Assembly: GCF_018687715.1 (NCBI RefSeq)
Contig: NC_056752.1
Coordinates: forward strand, 11,223,501 to 11,287,500
Direction: 5' to 3'
From: Carya illinoinensis
Lineage: Eukaryota > Streptophyta > Magnoliopsida > Fagales > Juglandaceae
Length of the DNA: 64,000 nt
The notes below the pieces were generated by a model, which worked only from the letters and a program-made list of their open reading frames with translations, ran no database searches and had not been told where the DNA came from. Positions 32,391-44,186 of this stretch are shown piece after piece (positions within the stretch are counted from its first letter, which is position 1; each line of letters opens with the position of its first letter). The translations under genes and the position numbers were made by a program.

Positions 32391-35300
32391 CACCACTTTC
32401 AAAATATTTGCCACTTTATTTGGATTGAAGAGAGATATAATTTTATCCCAATTCCACATCTCATAGAATCAAGTCACTTCTGTATTGATTTGAGTAACCC
32501 ATTTCTTGCTCCAATGACTTATAACTTGGGATCCATTTTTCAGTCCACATATGAGCAATTTGACCATCCCCAATCCACCATCGACACCGTTCTCTTAACC
32601 ATCTCTTAGCCTCCTTATTCCCCTCAATGTATATGAAGGACAGTTTTCCAACTTAGCTTCAAAGAAATTTGTAGTACAAAACTATTTTGCCTTTAACAAC
32701 TTATACAACAAGGAGGTCTTATCTTGAAGAAGCCTCCAACCTTACTTAGCAAGGAGAGCAAGGTTGAAAATGCGTAAATCTTTAAACCCCATTCCCCCTT
32801 TCGACTTACCCTCACACATATTACGCCAACTAACCCAATGAATCCTTTTTTCTTCACCTTGCTGCCCCCACCAAAACCTTGACATTAGTCCTTCTAAATC
32901 AGAACATAAACCAGTAAGCAAAAGAAAGCAACTCATATGATAAGTGGGTATCGATAAAGCAACAGCCTTCAAAAGCACCTCCTTACCCCCTTGAGATAAA
33001 TAACTTCTCCTTCCAACTTTGAAGTTTTTTTGTCAAACCTTCTGTTTAATGGATTGAAAGGCTCTTTTTTTTTTTTTTTTAGTTACCAACAATTGGTGGT
33101 AACCCAAGATATTTCTCATATTGCTACACCTCACTATTACTCCATAACAGTTTAAGTTCTTCTCTCAAATCCCTATCCACATTACCACTAAAGACCATGG
33201 CTATTTTTTCCTTGTTAATTTTTTGACCCGAAACACACTCATACAAGTTTAAGATGGATTGCACCCTCCTATTCTCATCCACATTATCTTTGCAAAATAT
33301 AACACTATCATTGGCAAAGAGCAAATGATTAATGTTTGGAGCCCCCCTACAAATTCTTATACCAGAAATTTCCTTTCTTAAGCCTGCCTCTTTTAACAGT
33401 GTAATAAGACCTTCTGTACAGAAAAGAAAAAGATAACGGGACTAAGGGTCCCCTTGTCTTAAACCCCTAGAAGGAATAATAGGCCATTTTGGCTCTCCAT
33501 TAACCAAAATTGAAAAAGTAACAGATTTCACACAATTCATAATCAAATCAATAAAACTCTGTTCGAAACCCATAACCTCTATTACAGTGGAAAGAAAACT
33601 TCATTCAGCACGATCGTGGGCCTTACTCATGTCCAACTTAATAGACATGTAACATTTTTTGCCTTTTTTCTAATGCTTTAAAAAATGAACCAATTCATAA
33701 GCAATAAGAATATTATCAATGATTAAACGACCCGTAACAAAAGCACTCTAGCTTTCACTAATAACTAAAGGTAGCACTATTTTCAGCCTATTAGAAAGCA
33801 CCTTTGCAATCAATCTATAGGCCACATTACACAAACTAATGGGCCTATAATCAGCAACAGTAGTAGGTGATTTCTTCTTTGGAATAAGAATAATATGAGT
33901 GTGATTAATAGACGAAGGGAACTTGCCAGTATTAAGAGCCTTTAACACTTCTCTTGTGACAGCATTACCCCCACTACATGGCAATATTTTTTGTAAAACA
34001 TTGGAGACATTCCATCCGGACCAAGAGCTTTGGAATGATGCATTTGAGATAAAGCAGCCACCACCCCTATTTCTGTATAAATCTGACTGAGAGCAACATT
34101 CATTGGACCAATTACTTTTCCAGCAATTGACTAAAGAAAATCTGTTGAACCCCTAGGATTAGAAGTAGAAAGGAGCTCCTCAAAATAATGAAGAATAATC
34201 TGATCCCCTTGCTCCCCAAATTACCAGGCCCTTTGCTCATCTTTAACTTTAATCAAACTATTCTTTTTTCTTTCTTTTTTTTTTCTTCGAGAAGCCTTCA
34301 TATGAAAATACCTTAAATTTTGATCACCCTCTTTAAGCCACAAGGCCTTAGATCATTGTCACCACATAACCTCATCCCTTTCTAACCATTTTTGTACCTC
34401 TTCTCGAGCCTCATTTTGATCATCTAAAAACTCTCACATTGGATCAACTTCACAAACCCTCTCTAATCCTGCTATTGCTATATGTAACTGCTTTTGAACA
34501 TTGCCAAAAGTAGTCTTATTCTAACTGTCCAAATGAGTGGCACAATCCTTGATTAAATCCCTAACAGTATGCATATCATCATAGACCCTATCTCCTCTCC
34601 AAATAGATTTAATAATGTCTTCACATGCCTGCTCCCTCACCCACATATCTTCAAATTTAAACCTCATCTTTTGTCTAATACACTCCCCTTCTCCCTCAAC
34701 ATATAGCCAAAGAGGAACATGATCAGAGAATGCTACCAGGCCATGGATTATACATGCATTAGGAAACCTACTCCTCCTCTGAGAATTAGCCATTACTATG
34801 TCTAGTCTCTCACTAACACAATGAGAGCCCTCCCTCCTATTACATCAAATGGACTTATGGCCTCTATACCCCAAATCCTGAAGAGAACAATCATCAACTA
34901 CATCCTTGCAAGCTTCAATTTGCCATGCTGTGTCTAACTCTACCTCCCCACTTCTCATGAGAATACAAGATTTCGTTAAAGTCCCCTAAAACCACCCATG
35001 CATCCCCATGTTGTGTACAAAGATTTCTTAACAAATTCCAAGTTTTGAACCTTTGACTTGTTTATGCATGGCCATAAATACTAGTTAAGAACCAGCTTCC
35101 CATTACAGAGCCCTCAGCAATAACATCATTCACATGATAATGAGAATAATTAAGAAGATATAGATTTACATCTCTTCCCCAAAGTAGTGCAATAACTCCT
35201 TTCCGCCCACAACAATCATCAGCCAAACAGTTGGAAAAACCTAACTTAAACTTACATACCTCAAATTGATGAGATTTCAATTTGGTTTCCTGCAAGAACA

Positions 35301-35393
35301 GGACATCGGGAGCTTCCCTCTTTACAAAATCACAGAGGGTCTAAATGCCTTGTGGGTTCCCAAGCCCACGAGCATTCCTGCTTAAAATTTTCA
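32391..35393 (-). pseudogene. LINE ORF2: endonuclease and reverse transcriptase (broken)
   Basis: From the ATG at 35393 the frame starts MKILSRNARGLGNPQ, the usual start of plant L1 ORF2. It is followed by endonuclease motifs LFLQETKL (~35280) and VVLGDFNEIL (~34985). RT motifs follow: ILIPKKKSPTTVADYRPISL (33748-33984), SIKLDMSKAHDR (~33640), RGLRQGDP (~33455), LLFANDSVIF (33300), where the catalytic F/Y-A-D-D has become F-A-N-D, and [20 protein letters not shown] (32742-32978). The endonuclease and RT would nick and reverse-transcribe at the target. Numerous stops plus the D-to-N change show it is dead. Confidence 0.88.
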
Positions 35394-35879
35394 TGGGGTC
35401 CGGCTGGGCTGCTCAACAGCCACTGCCGATCCATCTTGTTGAATGGGAACCTCAATAAGCAGACACTCACCATCATTATTGATCCCCTTCAAAGGCCTTC
35501 CATGGAAGCTAGAAACCTCCTTATGCTGGTTTCCTTTTCGAGAAATCGGAGGTTGTTGAGAAGGTCTAGAAATATCTTCCTCACGGTCGTTAAATGACCG
35601 TCATTTCTACTTCTTACTAAGACCATCCTCCTCATTAGTGTGACCTAGCCCATCCGAATCATAAGGCCAAGAGAGGTTTTATTTTTTAAACGACTTCGTT
35701 TCCCTCTTCTTAATTCCCACCAAAATTCCACCGGCTTCTTCTCTTTTATTAACCGCCATAATTGTTCCAGTAGCATTGGCCCCACCAACATTCCGTTGCT
35801 GAAGCTTTGTCATTTCCCCTCCCTTAGAATTTTCCAATTTTCCTGCATCCATCAATTCCATTTCTGATGGAACCAACAC

Positions 35880-36716
35880 AGCCTGAACTATTGGAGAATG
35901 ACCCTAAACCATTGACAATTGAGCCGTAGAAATTGGATTCTTCACCGTAGACAGGCTTGGTTTTTTACTTTCTGTACGATCCCATGGTTTTCCATTCGTG
36001 AATCGATCTCCATAGTTAGATGCCCGTAACCAAGGTCCATACGGTAATACAACTTCCTTTTCCAATGGAGCATCACTCTGTTGAAAGCCACAATCCTTAT
36101 CCACATGCCCCAAACGGCCACACAAATAGCAAAAATTGGGTAATCTCTCATAAGAGAATCTAACCCAATAAACATCCCATCTCCCATGAAAAATTTTGTG
36201 CCCCATAACAAAGGTTTATGAATATCCACAATGACCCTTACTCGTAGGAACTCCCTCCAGGCCACCTCCCCTTTCTTGACATCCACCTCCTTTACCCTTC
36301 CAATTTTCTTTCCAATACTTTCTCCCACATAATCATTCCTAGTATGCAATGGAAGATCATGAAGATGTACCCAAAAAGTAACCTTAGTGATCTTAATATT
36401 TTGAACTTGTTGATGACCATCTACTTCTTGAATAAGCACCAGGAGTTTATCCAAAGACCAAGGACCATCCCTAATCACATGGTTCTTATTGCACTAATCT
36501 TCAAAATCTGCTAGGATTAACATTGAACTGAGATCTTTAAATCGCACCCCTTTTGCAAGACACCAGGCCCTCTTCATTGCCTTCTTAAAAGCATCACAAT
36601 TATAATTCTTCAACAATCACATAATCAAACCCTTTTCCCCACATAAGGAAATGCCTTCCAAACTTGCATCGTCCACAACAACTTCATCCTCCTCTTGCTC
36701 AGTCAACAGTAATCTC
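35880..36716 (-). pseudogene. LINE ORF1 (DUF4283-like with CCHC zinc knuckle)
   Basis: Minus-strand frames show GPWSLDKLLVLIQEVDG and VTFWVHLHDLPLHTRND (a DUF4283-like RNA-binding region), then [21 protein letters not shown], a CCHC knuckle at about 36075-36135. Stops (e.g. near 36494) and a frame change between 35942-36478 and 35904-36206 break it. Downstream 35679-35879 is a low-complexity K/E/G-rich continuation. The protein would bind LINE RNA. Confidence 0.8.
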
Positions 36717-36728
36717 TTCCGAATGATT

Positions 36729-38272
36729 CTTTTAAGTATTCAAAGGGATTGTTTTATACGAGGGTAAAATTGCATTTTCATGGTGCTGATATGAATTTCG
36801 TGCTCTTCTCTGTTATGCATTCTAACATTTTTGAACTCAAAAAGTGAAATCGTCAATCCAAACTCTGATTTTTCTATTCAATAATAAAATAGTCCCAAAT
36901 CTTTTATTTTTATTTTTTATTCTTTTAGATTTTTTACTTTTATTTATATTTATACTAGTAAGGGTGCTACCGCAAGGCACGTATGCCCCCAACACGCCAC
37001 TGTCGGAAGAATAAAATAGCTTTATAAAAAATATTTTGCAATACAGATAAAAGTAACAATTCATTCAAAAAATGTCAAAACTAATTAAGATCTTAAAAAT
37101 GGAAGAATACATTATCATCTCGTAACAACATGTACTAAGACTTGGAGTAGATTCATGAAAATTAAGTTGGAAATGTTGAATTGATGACAAGAACCAAGAT
37201 GAAAGTGCTTAAAAGATACATTCTAAACAACATCTAAGTAAACAGATTCTTTACATAAATTGAAAAAAAATACAAAATCACGATTCAATTGACAAGCTCT
37301 TATCATGAGAATTACACATCCAAAATCACCAAATTTATAAACACTATTCTTTACATAAATATTATAAGTTTGACATCTAGGTGAGCAATTCCTCCTTCAC
37401 GTATAACTTGCAATGAAAAGAATCGCAAAAAACTCATGAAGAGTAGAAAAAATCTATCCTGATATGAAAATGAAGAAATGTCATATGAAATATAAAAAAA
37501 CTTATAAAAAAATGGAAAAAATGGAACAACAGTTAAATTTGAAAAAAACTTATCAAAAAAGTCAAAGAATCTATCCTGCCATGCTTGTTTTCAAGCAATC
37601 ATGAACTGAGTTTTCAAGCAATCATGAACTGAGTTATTATGCAACTATAGTTAAATTTGGGATGGAGAGAGCAGCATGTGTCTACTTAAATGAAACAAAT
37701 GGAAGGATAGTCAATCATGGGAAGTTGCACATATTATTAAGTATTGCTCGATCCTGTACAAGTTGCATAGATTGTATAAAGTTTTCTTCAAACTTTTTAG
37801 CTATGGAAGAGTCGGCTCAACGTTTTCTACCGCTAGGGTTCCCCATTACTGAAAATAGAATAATCCCAAACATAATATTTACCATCATTGTCAAATTCAT
37901 AAAAGTAAGGATTAAAAAAATACTGTTTATCAAAGAACAATCAAAATCTTAATCATAACAATAATAAGAAATCATGCAAGCCGTAAAAATCAATACTTTC
38001 ATAAAATAATAACCATATAAAAAGAAAATTAGTTCGAGGAAAAAAAAAATTACCATTCCCATCCAAAGAAGAAGATAAGAGAAGGAAATCAAGTAGCAAA
38101 TAAAGACGGCCATAAACTTGAAAAATGAATGGAAAAAAAGAAGAAGCTACCATTAATAAAATCTTTGTAACTCCAACAACTTATCAAAAAGGTTCCTAGA
38201 ATCACCCTTAACAACAGAATGGGTAACAAGAGATGTAGCAGTGATGAGTTCTCAGCAGTGATAAGCAGGGGT
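36729..38272. other. AT-rich intergenic, no gene recognised
   Basis: Includes a GC-richer patch at 36958-37010 ('AGGGTGCTACCGCAAGGCACGTATGCCCCC') and a tandem 23-bp doublet at about 37588-37634 ('TTTTCAAGCAATCATGAACTGAG'). A 96-codon frame at 37662-37952 has no recognisable domain and is not called. Confidence 0.55.
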
Positions 38273-39060
38273 TGACGTAGTCCGAATGCAAAGGGGACTC
38301 TTAGAATTAGTAGTTGTTAGTAAGACTAAGTCAATATTTTAGTTTTAATCAATAAGGGTGAATGCCCATCATTTCCTCATTATATTATGTTAGTTATCAT
38401 TTCCTAGTTCTATTGTGTTTAGTTATCATTTCCTAGTTCAACTATCTTAGTATTTTAGTTACAGTGTTGATGCCTATTTAAGGATCTGAAATGTAAAGTT
38501 TACAAGCACTTTTGATGATTAAGGAGATTACGTATTGGATCCTGAGATGGGAGCAATCTAGTGAGATGCCAAATGTGTGCAAGTTCTATTTTATTTATAT
38601 TGTTTGGAGGTCATGTGTCAATTTTGGTATCAAGAACCGAAGTTTTCCATCGTTGACACCATGAATACACGGAGTTACAAGCATCACCATACTCTTAACA
38701 CCATATCAACGCGACGACCACTTACTAGAAGTAATTAATCAATTGGATTCTTTAAACATGAAAGTTGATGTATACCAGAACCATGTGTTTGATAAACCAT
38801 AAGGATCAAGTGCTAATAAATAGGAGGACACAACCGAAAATGGGGACCAAAGTTACCAATAGAGGGGGACGGCCATAGCGAAGACCACTCACACATACCA
38901 CCCTTCACGCCTTTCCAAGGTTCCCGATGGATGCCGCGAGCATATAGTGGTGAAAATAATTTTATAGCTCGTATGGATGTGCCCAATTTCCACGGGAAGC
39001 TAGATCTTTATGACACTATGACATTAACACGTCTAAGAAAGACATTTCAGATACAAAATA
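38273..39060 (+). mobile_element. 5' end of a chromovirus: LTR, primer-binding site, truncated gag
   Basis: The LTR 38273-38620 (TGACGTAGTC...ATGTGTCA) is homologous to 8144-8435. Just after it, TGGTATCAAGAACC (~38625) resembles the complement of initiator-Met tRNA. An ATG at ~38662 (MNTRSYKHHH) starts a gag with stops; further on, ARMDVPNFHGKLD matches the gag entry motif of chromoviruses. Homology fades by ~39060. With 7908-8435 it represents the opposite end of the same family. Confidence 0.75.
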
Positions 39061-39254
39061 TAGAAAGTCCTTAAGCATCTATTTCACTAACACACAAATT
39101 AACATAAAGATAAAAAAATTCGGGAAAGAAAATATGCAAATATGGTTTTTCGAGTGAAACCTTCAAACCAACTTGTTACAAACATAACATCATGAGATGA
39201 AATGTGCAAAATAATGATTTTTTTAATTAGCACGGGGAATTCAAGAACAAATTC

Positions 39255-39364
39255 TCTACTTATCCCGGGGATGCATAGTCCCCATTGGCAAGGAGTTTTC
39301 TGCAAATGTACCTCGATTAATTCTAGTGAAAATTCCTTTAGTCCGATGGCACCTAAAAATTGTT
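39255..39364 (-). mobile_element. SINE, 3' fragment (split copy)
   Basis: Aligns with the 3' half of the SINE at 24445-24625 (GGATGCATAGTCCCC..TGGCAAGGAG, GCAAATGTACCTCGATTAATTC, GGCACCTAAAAATTGTT). It ends where CACTA-like sequence begins. The matching 5' piece, same orientation, is at 42810-42860. Confidence 0.7.
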
Positions 39365-39673
39365 ATAACTTATTTTGAAGAATGTGATAAGCTTAATAGC
39401 CGCGTGACAGAATTGGAGTCCCAGAGTGAGTCTCAACAAGAGACCTTGGGAGATGCGTAGGCATCCTCCATTATGCAGGTTGGGACTTTTTTGAACTTTT
39501 TATGCTTTCTGATATGATGGAGTACAAGTAGAAGCATATATCCTTTTGTTGATCATGTTGGTTGCTCTGTTGTGGGGACTTGGTTAGAAGTGGAAATTTC
39601 TACCTGGACACATTTAATAGTTAAGAGCTAGGTGACAATAGACTCTATGCAGATGGAAGAAAGAGTAGAGAAG

Positions 39674-40530
39674 TGGTACATGTATAATGTTTTTCCTTAT
39701 GCTCTTAGAATTATTTAATGTCTTTCCCCCATTTATTAAAAATTGCTATTTTACTTGCATATACAAGGATGATAATATGTTAGAAAAATAATTCTCATAT
39801 TGTTTGACTTTAAAACCGAAAGAGGTTGGTCATCTTTTTCCTGGATAGAAGAATTGTTATCAAAATTGAATGATGGCCACTCAATACTAAATTGATAAAA
39901 TGTGACAAACTAGTATCTAAAGCTATTAGTATTAAAGCATTTTGATTTGTTTGATTTATAGGAAAACCCCAATCAAGAACTGTGTGAAGTTATTGAAACT
40001 TGGGAATGATTTATCCATATATTATTGAACCAAGCTATAACAAATACAGTGAAGTACATGAGAATAATTAATCTTTATATATATATATATATATATAGTG
40101 TCATATATTGAAATAATACATGCCCCAGTTATATATGCCTACAATACCGATTAATGACAATAGACTAGTAGTGATGATCATGACGTGAATGCGCTGTTTT
40201 CTTTAATTAATTCGATAGGGAACTCACCTCTTCTTTAATGGATGCTTTCTCACAAGTCTGAGCGCCCAAAACTCCATCAAACTCTTTCTTCTGGTCCAAA
40301 GTAGATGAAGATTTCTAAGATTTCCTGGTACAAGTATAATGTTTTTCCTTATGCTTTTAGAATTACTTAATGTCTTTCCCCTAATGTTAAAACATTGTTA
40401 TTTTACTTGCATATACAAGGATGATAATATTTTAGAAAACTCCATTTTCTCATATTATTTAACTCAAAAATGGAAAGAGGTTGGTCATCGTTTTCCTGGA
40501 TAGGAGAAAAATTGTTATACAAAACTGAAT
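39674..40530. repeat. direct ~195-bp duplication inside the CACTA-like region
   Basis: 39674-39873 and 40328-40530 share 'GTATAATGTTTTTCCTTATGCT.TTAGAATTA', 'TTTACTTGCATATACAAGGATGATAATAT' and 'GAAAGAGGTTGGTCATC.TTTTCCTGGATAG'. An (AT)n stretch lies between them (40077-40098). Confidence 0.8.
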
Positions 40531-41594
40531 GCATGCATATTACTTGTATATCAGTTGGAAAATATATAGCTGGAATTATCATAGTGTAATATGCACTCCT
40601 CTTTCTATCTTTCTCTGTCAACTTGATCATTATAATGAGACTTAAATGCAATGCGAATGCACTTAGTTGATTTTACTCAAGGCTATGGGGTTAGTTTTCA
40701 AGTTTAATTATTCTCAACTACTTGGACTTTTGTGATTAGTCTATCTGTGGGTCTTAGGACATGGTTAGAGGTGATACTACTTTGAAAAACAAGAAGTTTG
40801 AAATGGAGTGGTTGTTTGACTTGCATTTGACCATACACTAATATTTGGCATTCTTTATCTAATTTTGTAGCTATCAGTCATAGGGACTAAGAGGACCAAG
40901 GGTGAAGATAAAGTGCCTGAGCAGAACAAACTTACATATCCAAGCCTTCATGCATGCAGCTTTAAGAAGAATGCTCCATCAAAGATAGAGAATGAACTAC
41001 TAAATCTTGTATGAACTTGCACAAGTTGTTTGGATTACTACATGTTTCTAAAATGTGTTCTTTCTACCTCAAATTATGTTTATGTAAGTATATGCATGTT
41101 GATGACTTCAATGACAGTATATAATATCAATATATATGTGCGTTGATATATGACACCGTCCTGGTGATTGTATAAAGATCAATTTCAAAGTTGGGTGTCA
41201 TGCATTGAATTACAGTGGTTAATTATGAATTGAAAGTTCCAAGTCTCATAATAGGGATGAAGTATTAGTGTTTATTAAATGATAGAGAAGTAATTAGGAA
41301 TTGAGTTGGAAAATATATATGACAAATTCATATGCGGTTGAGCAAATTGACCAGGATAATTAGTGGTTCAAATGTGGGCATTAATTGTGGCATAATTAGT
41401 GGTTAACAATGGTTTATGCTTAAAATGGAATTTTATCCCCAAGAATGCAATGTGGGAAATTTAATGCGGCAAAACTATTTGTTTCAAAAAAGCACTAATG
41501 AACTATTACTAATGAAAAATAGGCAAGAAATATTTTTTTCTTACAATATATGAAAGTGCAACAAATGATGTTAACACTAATCTTGGCATCTTTC

Positions 41595-41974
41595 CCGTCG
41601 TCTGGGGTGGGTGTGCCGCCGGGCCCTCGCTGCTGCTCGATTTCGTTGGTGTTTGGTTGTATGGTAGTGTAGTTTTTATGTTAGTTAGTTTGTAATAGAT
41701 TCGGAGTACGCTTTTGGACTTAGTGTCCAAAGCTGTGATGTCCCTTAATCCACCTTCTTAGAAGGTTGGAGAGGCTGATCATTCTGTTTTATACAGAGTG
41801 TTTTCTCTCTTCGGAGAGGTTTAGAAGTTAAGACAATGTCCGCTACTTCGTATGCGGGGGTACTCCAGAGCAGATGCGTAGGTTGGCTTATAGTCGGGAT
41901 TTTCCTGTATTGATAAGTCACATTTGTAATTTCGTTATGATGAATGGATTCACATTTTCCAAAAAAAAAAAAAA
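41595..41974 (+). mobile_element. short LINE-mobilised retroposon with 16-bp TSD
   Basis: AATCTTGGCATCTTTC flanks both sides (41579-41594 and 41975-41990), and the insert ends in an A14-A16 tail. It is 380 bp, GC-richer at its 5' end, without a clear ORF, ending 'GATGAATGGATTCACATTTTCC' plus poly-A. It fits a 5'-truncated L1 3' UTR or a processed transcript. Confidence 0.85.
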
Positions 41975-42809
41975 AATCTTGGCATCTTTCATGTTGAAAG
42001 AAATAGTTTTTTCCAATAAGGTCAACATGTAGGAAACACTTTTGAAATGGCAAAAAAAGGGGAATTTCTTGTTATATGTTCTTGTCAAAAATAGTTATTT
42101 ATTATAATATTATTAGTCGGTAAGTATTATTTCCAAATGATTATGTACGTCCCTAGTAAGTATTTCTTGCGACATTAACATGTGTAAAATAACTATTTCC
42201 TACCAAATATATATCAAGAAATACTTTTTCCGATAAGGTAGACTACAGGAACAACTTTTGATATGGAAAAAAAAAGTATTTCTCGCAATATGTTCTTGTC
42301 AAAAATAATTATTTCTTGGGAATTAGTCAGCAAGGAGCATTTTCGAAGGATTTTGTATGTTGCAAGTAAGGAATTCCTGCAAAATTAATTCGCATGCAAT
42401 AACTATTTCCCACCAAATGTTTAGCAAGAAATACTTTTCTGGTAAGGTAAGCACATAAGAAAAACTTGTTACCAATGAGTTTTCATGCAGGTAGAAAGTA
42501 TTTTGTAGTTATTGCTGGAAATAGGTATTTCTGGCGACATAATTCACCACAATAAACATTTCTCGTGAGCAAACTCTACTTGTGTGTGACATATTTTCCA
42601 CGGAAATTTTGTATTTCCAATGTCTAGAATATGCTAGAAATAATAGTATTTTGGACAGCAATTAATTTTGCGGCTACTGGCAATATCCATTGCCCATTAT
42701 TTCTAAGGAGTTTGCTACGAGTCTAAATGGCGGGAAAAAGTAATTTCTGGCAATAAATGTGACTATTTCAGACAAATTTTCTCATGGGAAAAAGGTGTTC
42801 TTGTTGAAG

Positions 42810-42860
42810 GGAGCATACTACCAAGACCAAGGTTTTTACCTTTTGGGCCAACTCCTAAGG
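42810..42860 (-). mobile_element. SINE, 5' fragment (split copy)
   Basis: 'CATACTACCAAGACCAAGG...GGGCCAACTCCTAAGG' aligns with the 5' head of the SINE at 24580-24625 and adjoins the same PPR 3' flank. It is partner to 39255-39364. Confidence 0.7.
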
Positions 42861-43765
42861 GTTGAAGGAGAAAGATAAAATGAAATAAATATAAAATAAT
42901 AAACAGGAATTTGGCTCTTTCCGGTATGCCAACAACTAGTAAATCTTGTTGTCAACATGTGCCAATATATATACTACCATTGGCTTGGACCTTTCTTCCC
43001 CTATCCACCCAAGGTGAGAAAAAAAAAAAATAGAAAAAGAAAAAGGAAAATGGGATAGTGATATCGATTTTAGCATAACAAAGATGAAAATTGAAGTGCG
43101 AAAAGTTCTGGAGGCATGATGTTGGCTTGATCTGCTCTGCTTTGGAGTAAACAGAAAGAAAAGAATACTAGTGCAGAAAATAAACTTCAAAGCATAATCT
43201 AGAGTCACGCAAACCACCGAAAGATGATGACTAAACTATGAGTCAAATGGCCACCAACTCCAGCCCATTTGCAGTACAGGAGTAGTTGTCATTCATGGGC
43301 AAGGAAGAAAATGAAGCTTAAATTTTGGCTCGTGATAAGAAAGTTTAAACAGATAGAAAGTGGTAGATTTAATTATTTATATTATATCATTAATATTTCT
43401 TCTCATATGTAGGTTAAACTCCCCCTAAATAAGTGAATTTAACGGATGTAATATTTAGTTGAGAATCTAGCTCTAATATCACATTAAATCATCACTTATC
43501 CCAAAAGTTTGAACTGATCTAAAAAGGTAAACATAGAAAGGATGGAACCCACCATGGACATGCATGGATACTGCAACATCGATGCGCTAGCATAAGCAAA
43601 TTCATGAGAAACTAAGGTTCTTCAACCAGTCTTTCAGCGTGATGCCCAATAGAAGTTCCAACCAGAATACATTTTAGCTGGCCAGAACATTGGACTACAT
43701 CGTGTTTTCTTTGGAGTATGGCAACAGATGCATTCCAAACTTTAAATAATCCCATCCTCCAGATT
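42861..43765. other. 3' flank of PPR2, homologous to PPR1 3' flank
   Basis: Matches 24626-25594 over most of its length (see that entry), with small indels. 43555-43670 is also the part found at 4373-4480. No gene. Confidence 0.8.
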
Positions 43766-44186
43766 CTACAGCCATCCTTGGACAATCTTCATTTCTCTGA
43801 AAATCTTCATTTCTTCGTCAAGTTTGCCAATTAAGCAGTATGGATGTATCAGTTCTTCATAAGTGACAACCATGGGCAGAAGACCATCCTCTATCATCTT
43901 TCTCCTAACTCTATGGACAGTTGTGAAGTCTCCAGTTTTGCTCAAATAGGAAATCAAGGTGTTGTATTTGATACTATCAGGCTTAACTCCAGCTTGCTCC
44001 ATTCTTTGAGCATCTCATAAGCTTTATCCAACTAGTTCTTCCTGCAGAACCCACTAATTAGAACATTGTAGCACACAATGTCAAGTCGGAATCCAGCTTC
44101 TTTCAACATTAATACGACAGAGCTGACATCATCCATCCTTCCAGCTTGTCTCAAATCCGATATCAATCCATAATAAAAAATTGCAT
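43766..44186 (-). pseudogene. decayed C-terminal part of PPR2
   Basis: Continues the PPR1-like sequence in other frames: MELFNKISKDGCSLDA ... LDIVCYNVLISGFCRKN, then a TAG where PPR1 has K, then a frame change, then SIKYNTLISYLSKTGDFTTV ... FREMK. It is then joined by a ~330-bp deletion to what corresponds to the PPR1 3' UTR, so the last three motifs are lost. It follows a one-base deletion in an A5 run at about 44255-44258 (A4 here) that ends the PPR2 ORF at 44187. Confidence 0.85.

Larger units (their letters stand above)
28743..36716 (-). mobile_element. L1-type LINE with 12-bp TSD, interrupted by a solo LTR
   Basis: TTCCGAATGATT occurs at 28731-28742 and 36717-36728 as the target-site duplication. 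On the minus strand the element runs from 36716 (5' end) to 28743, where a poly-A plus (GAA)n tail (plus strand T-run, then (TTC)11 at ~28765-28797) marks the 3' end. In order: ORF1 with CCHC knuckle, endonuclease, reverse transcriptase, zf-RVT, RNase H. Removing the LTR (29930-32390) leaves about 5.5 kb, a normal full length for a plant L1. Many stops and shifts make it inactive. Confidence 0.93.
39380..42809 (-). mobile_element. CACTA-like transposon remnant inserted in the SINE
   Basis: The right end reads TTCTTGTTGAAG (42798-42809), near the complement of the CACTACAAGAA terminus. Inside it are three degenerate ~214-bp tandem units starting near 41996, 42211 and 42424 ('CAAGAAATACTTTT.C.G.TAAGGTA'), resembling subterminal CACTA repeats with GCGACAT motifs. 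Near 39382-39465 the plus strand encodes DKLNSRVTELESQSESQQET, like the C-terminal coiled coil of Ptta/En/Spm-type proteins. No left terminus or intact transposase is visible. Confidence 0.5.

Noticed and set aside
36955..37010. Possible Helitron end ('TACTAGTAAGGGTGC...')
   Set aside because: No 3' hairpin plus CTRR, no Rep/helicase and no partner end seen.
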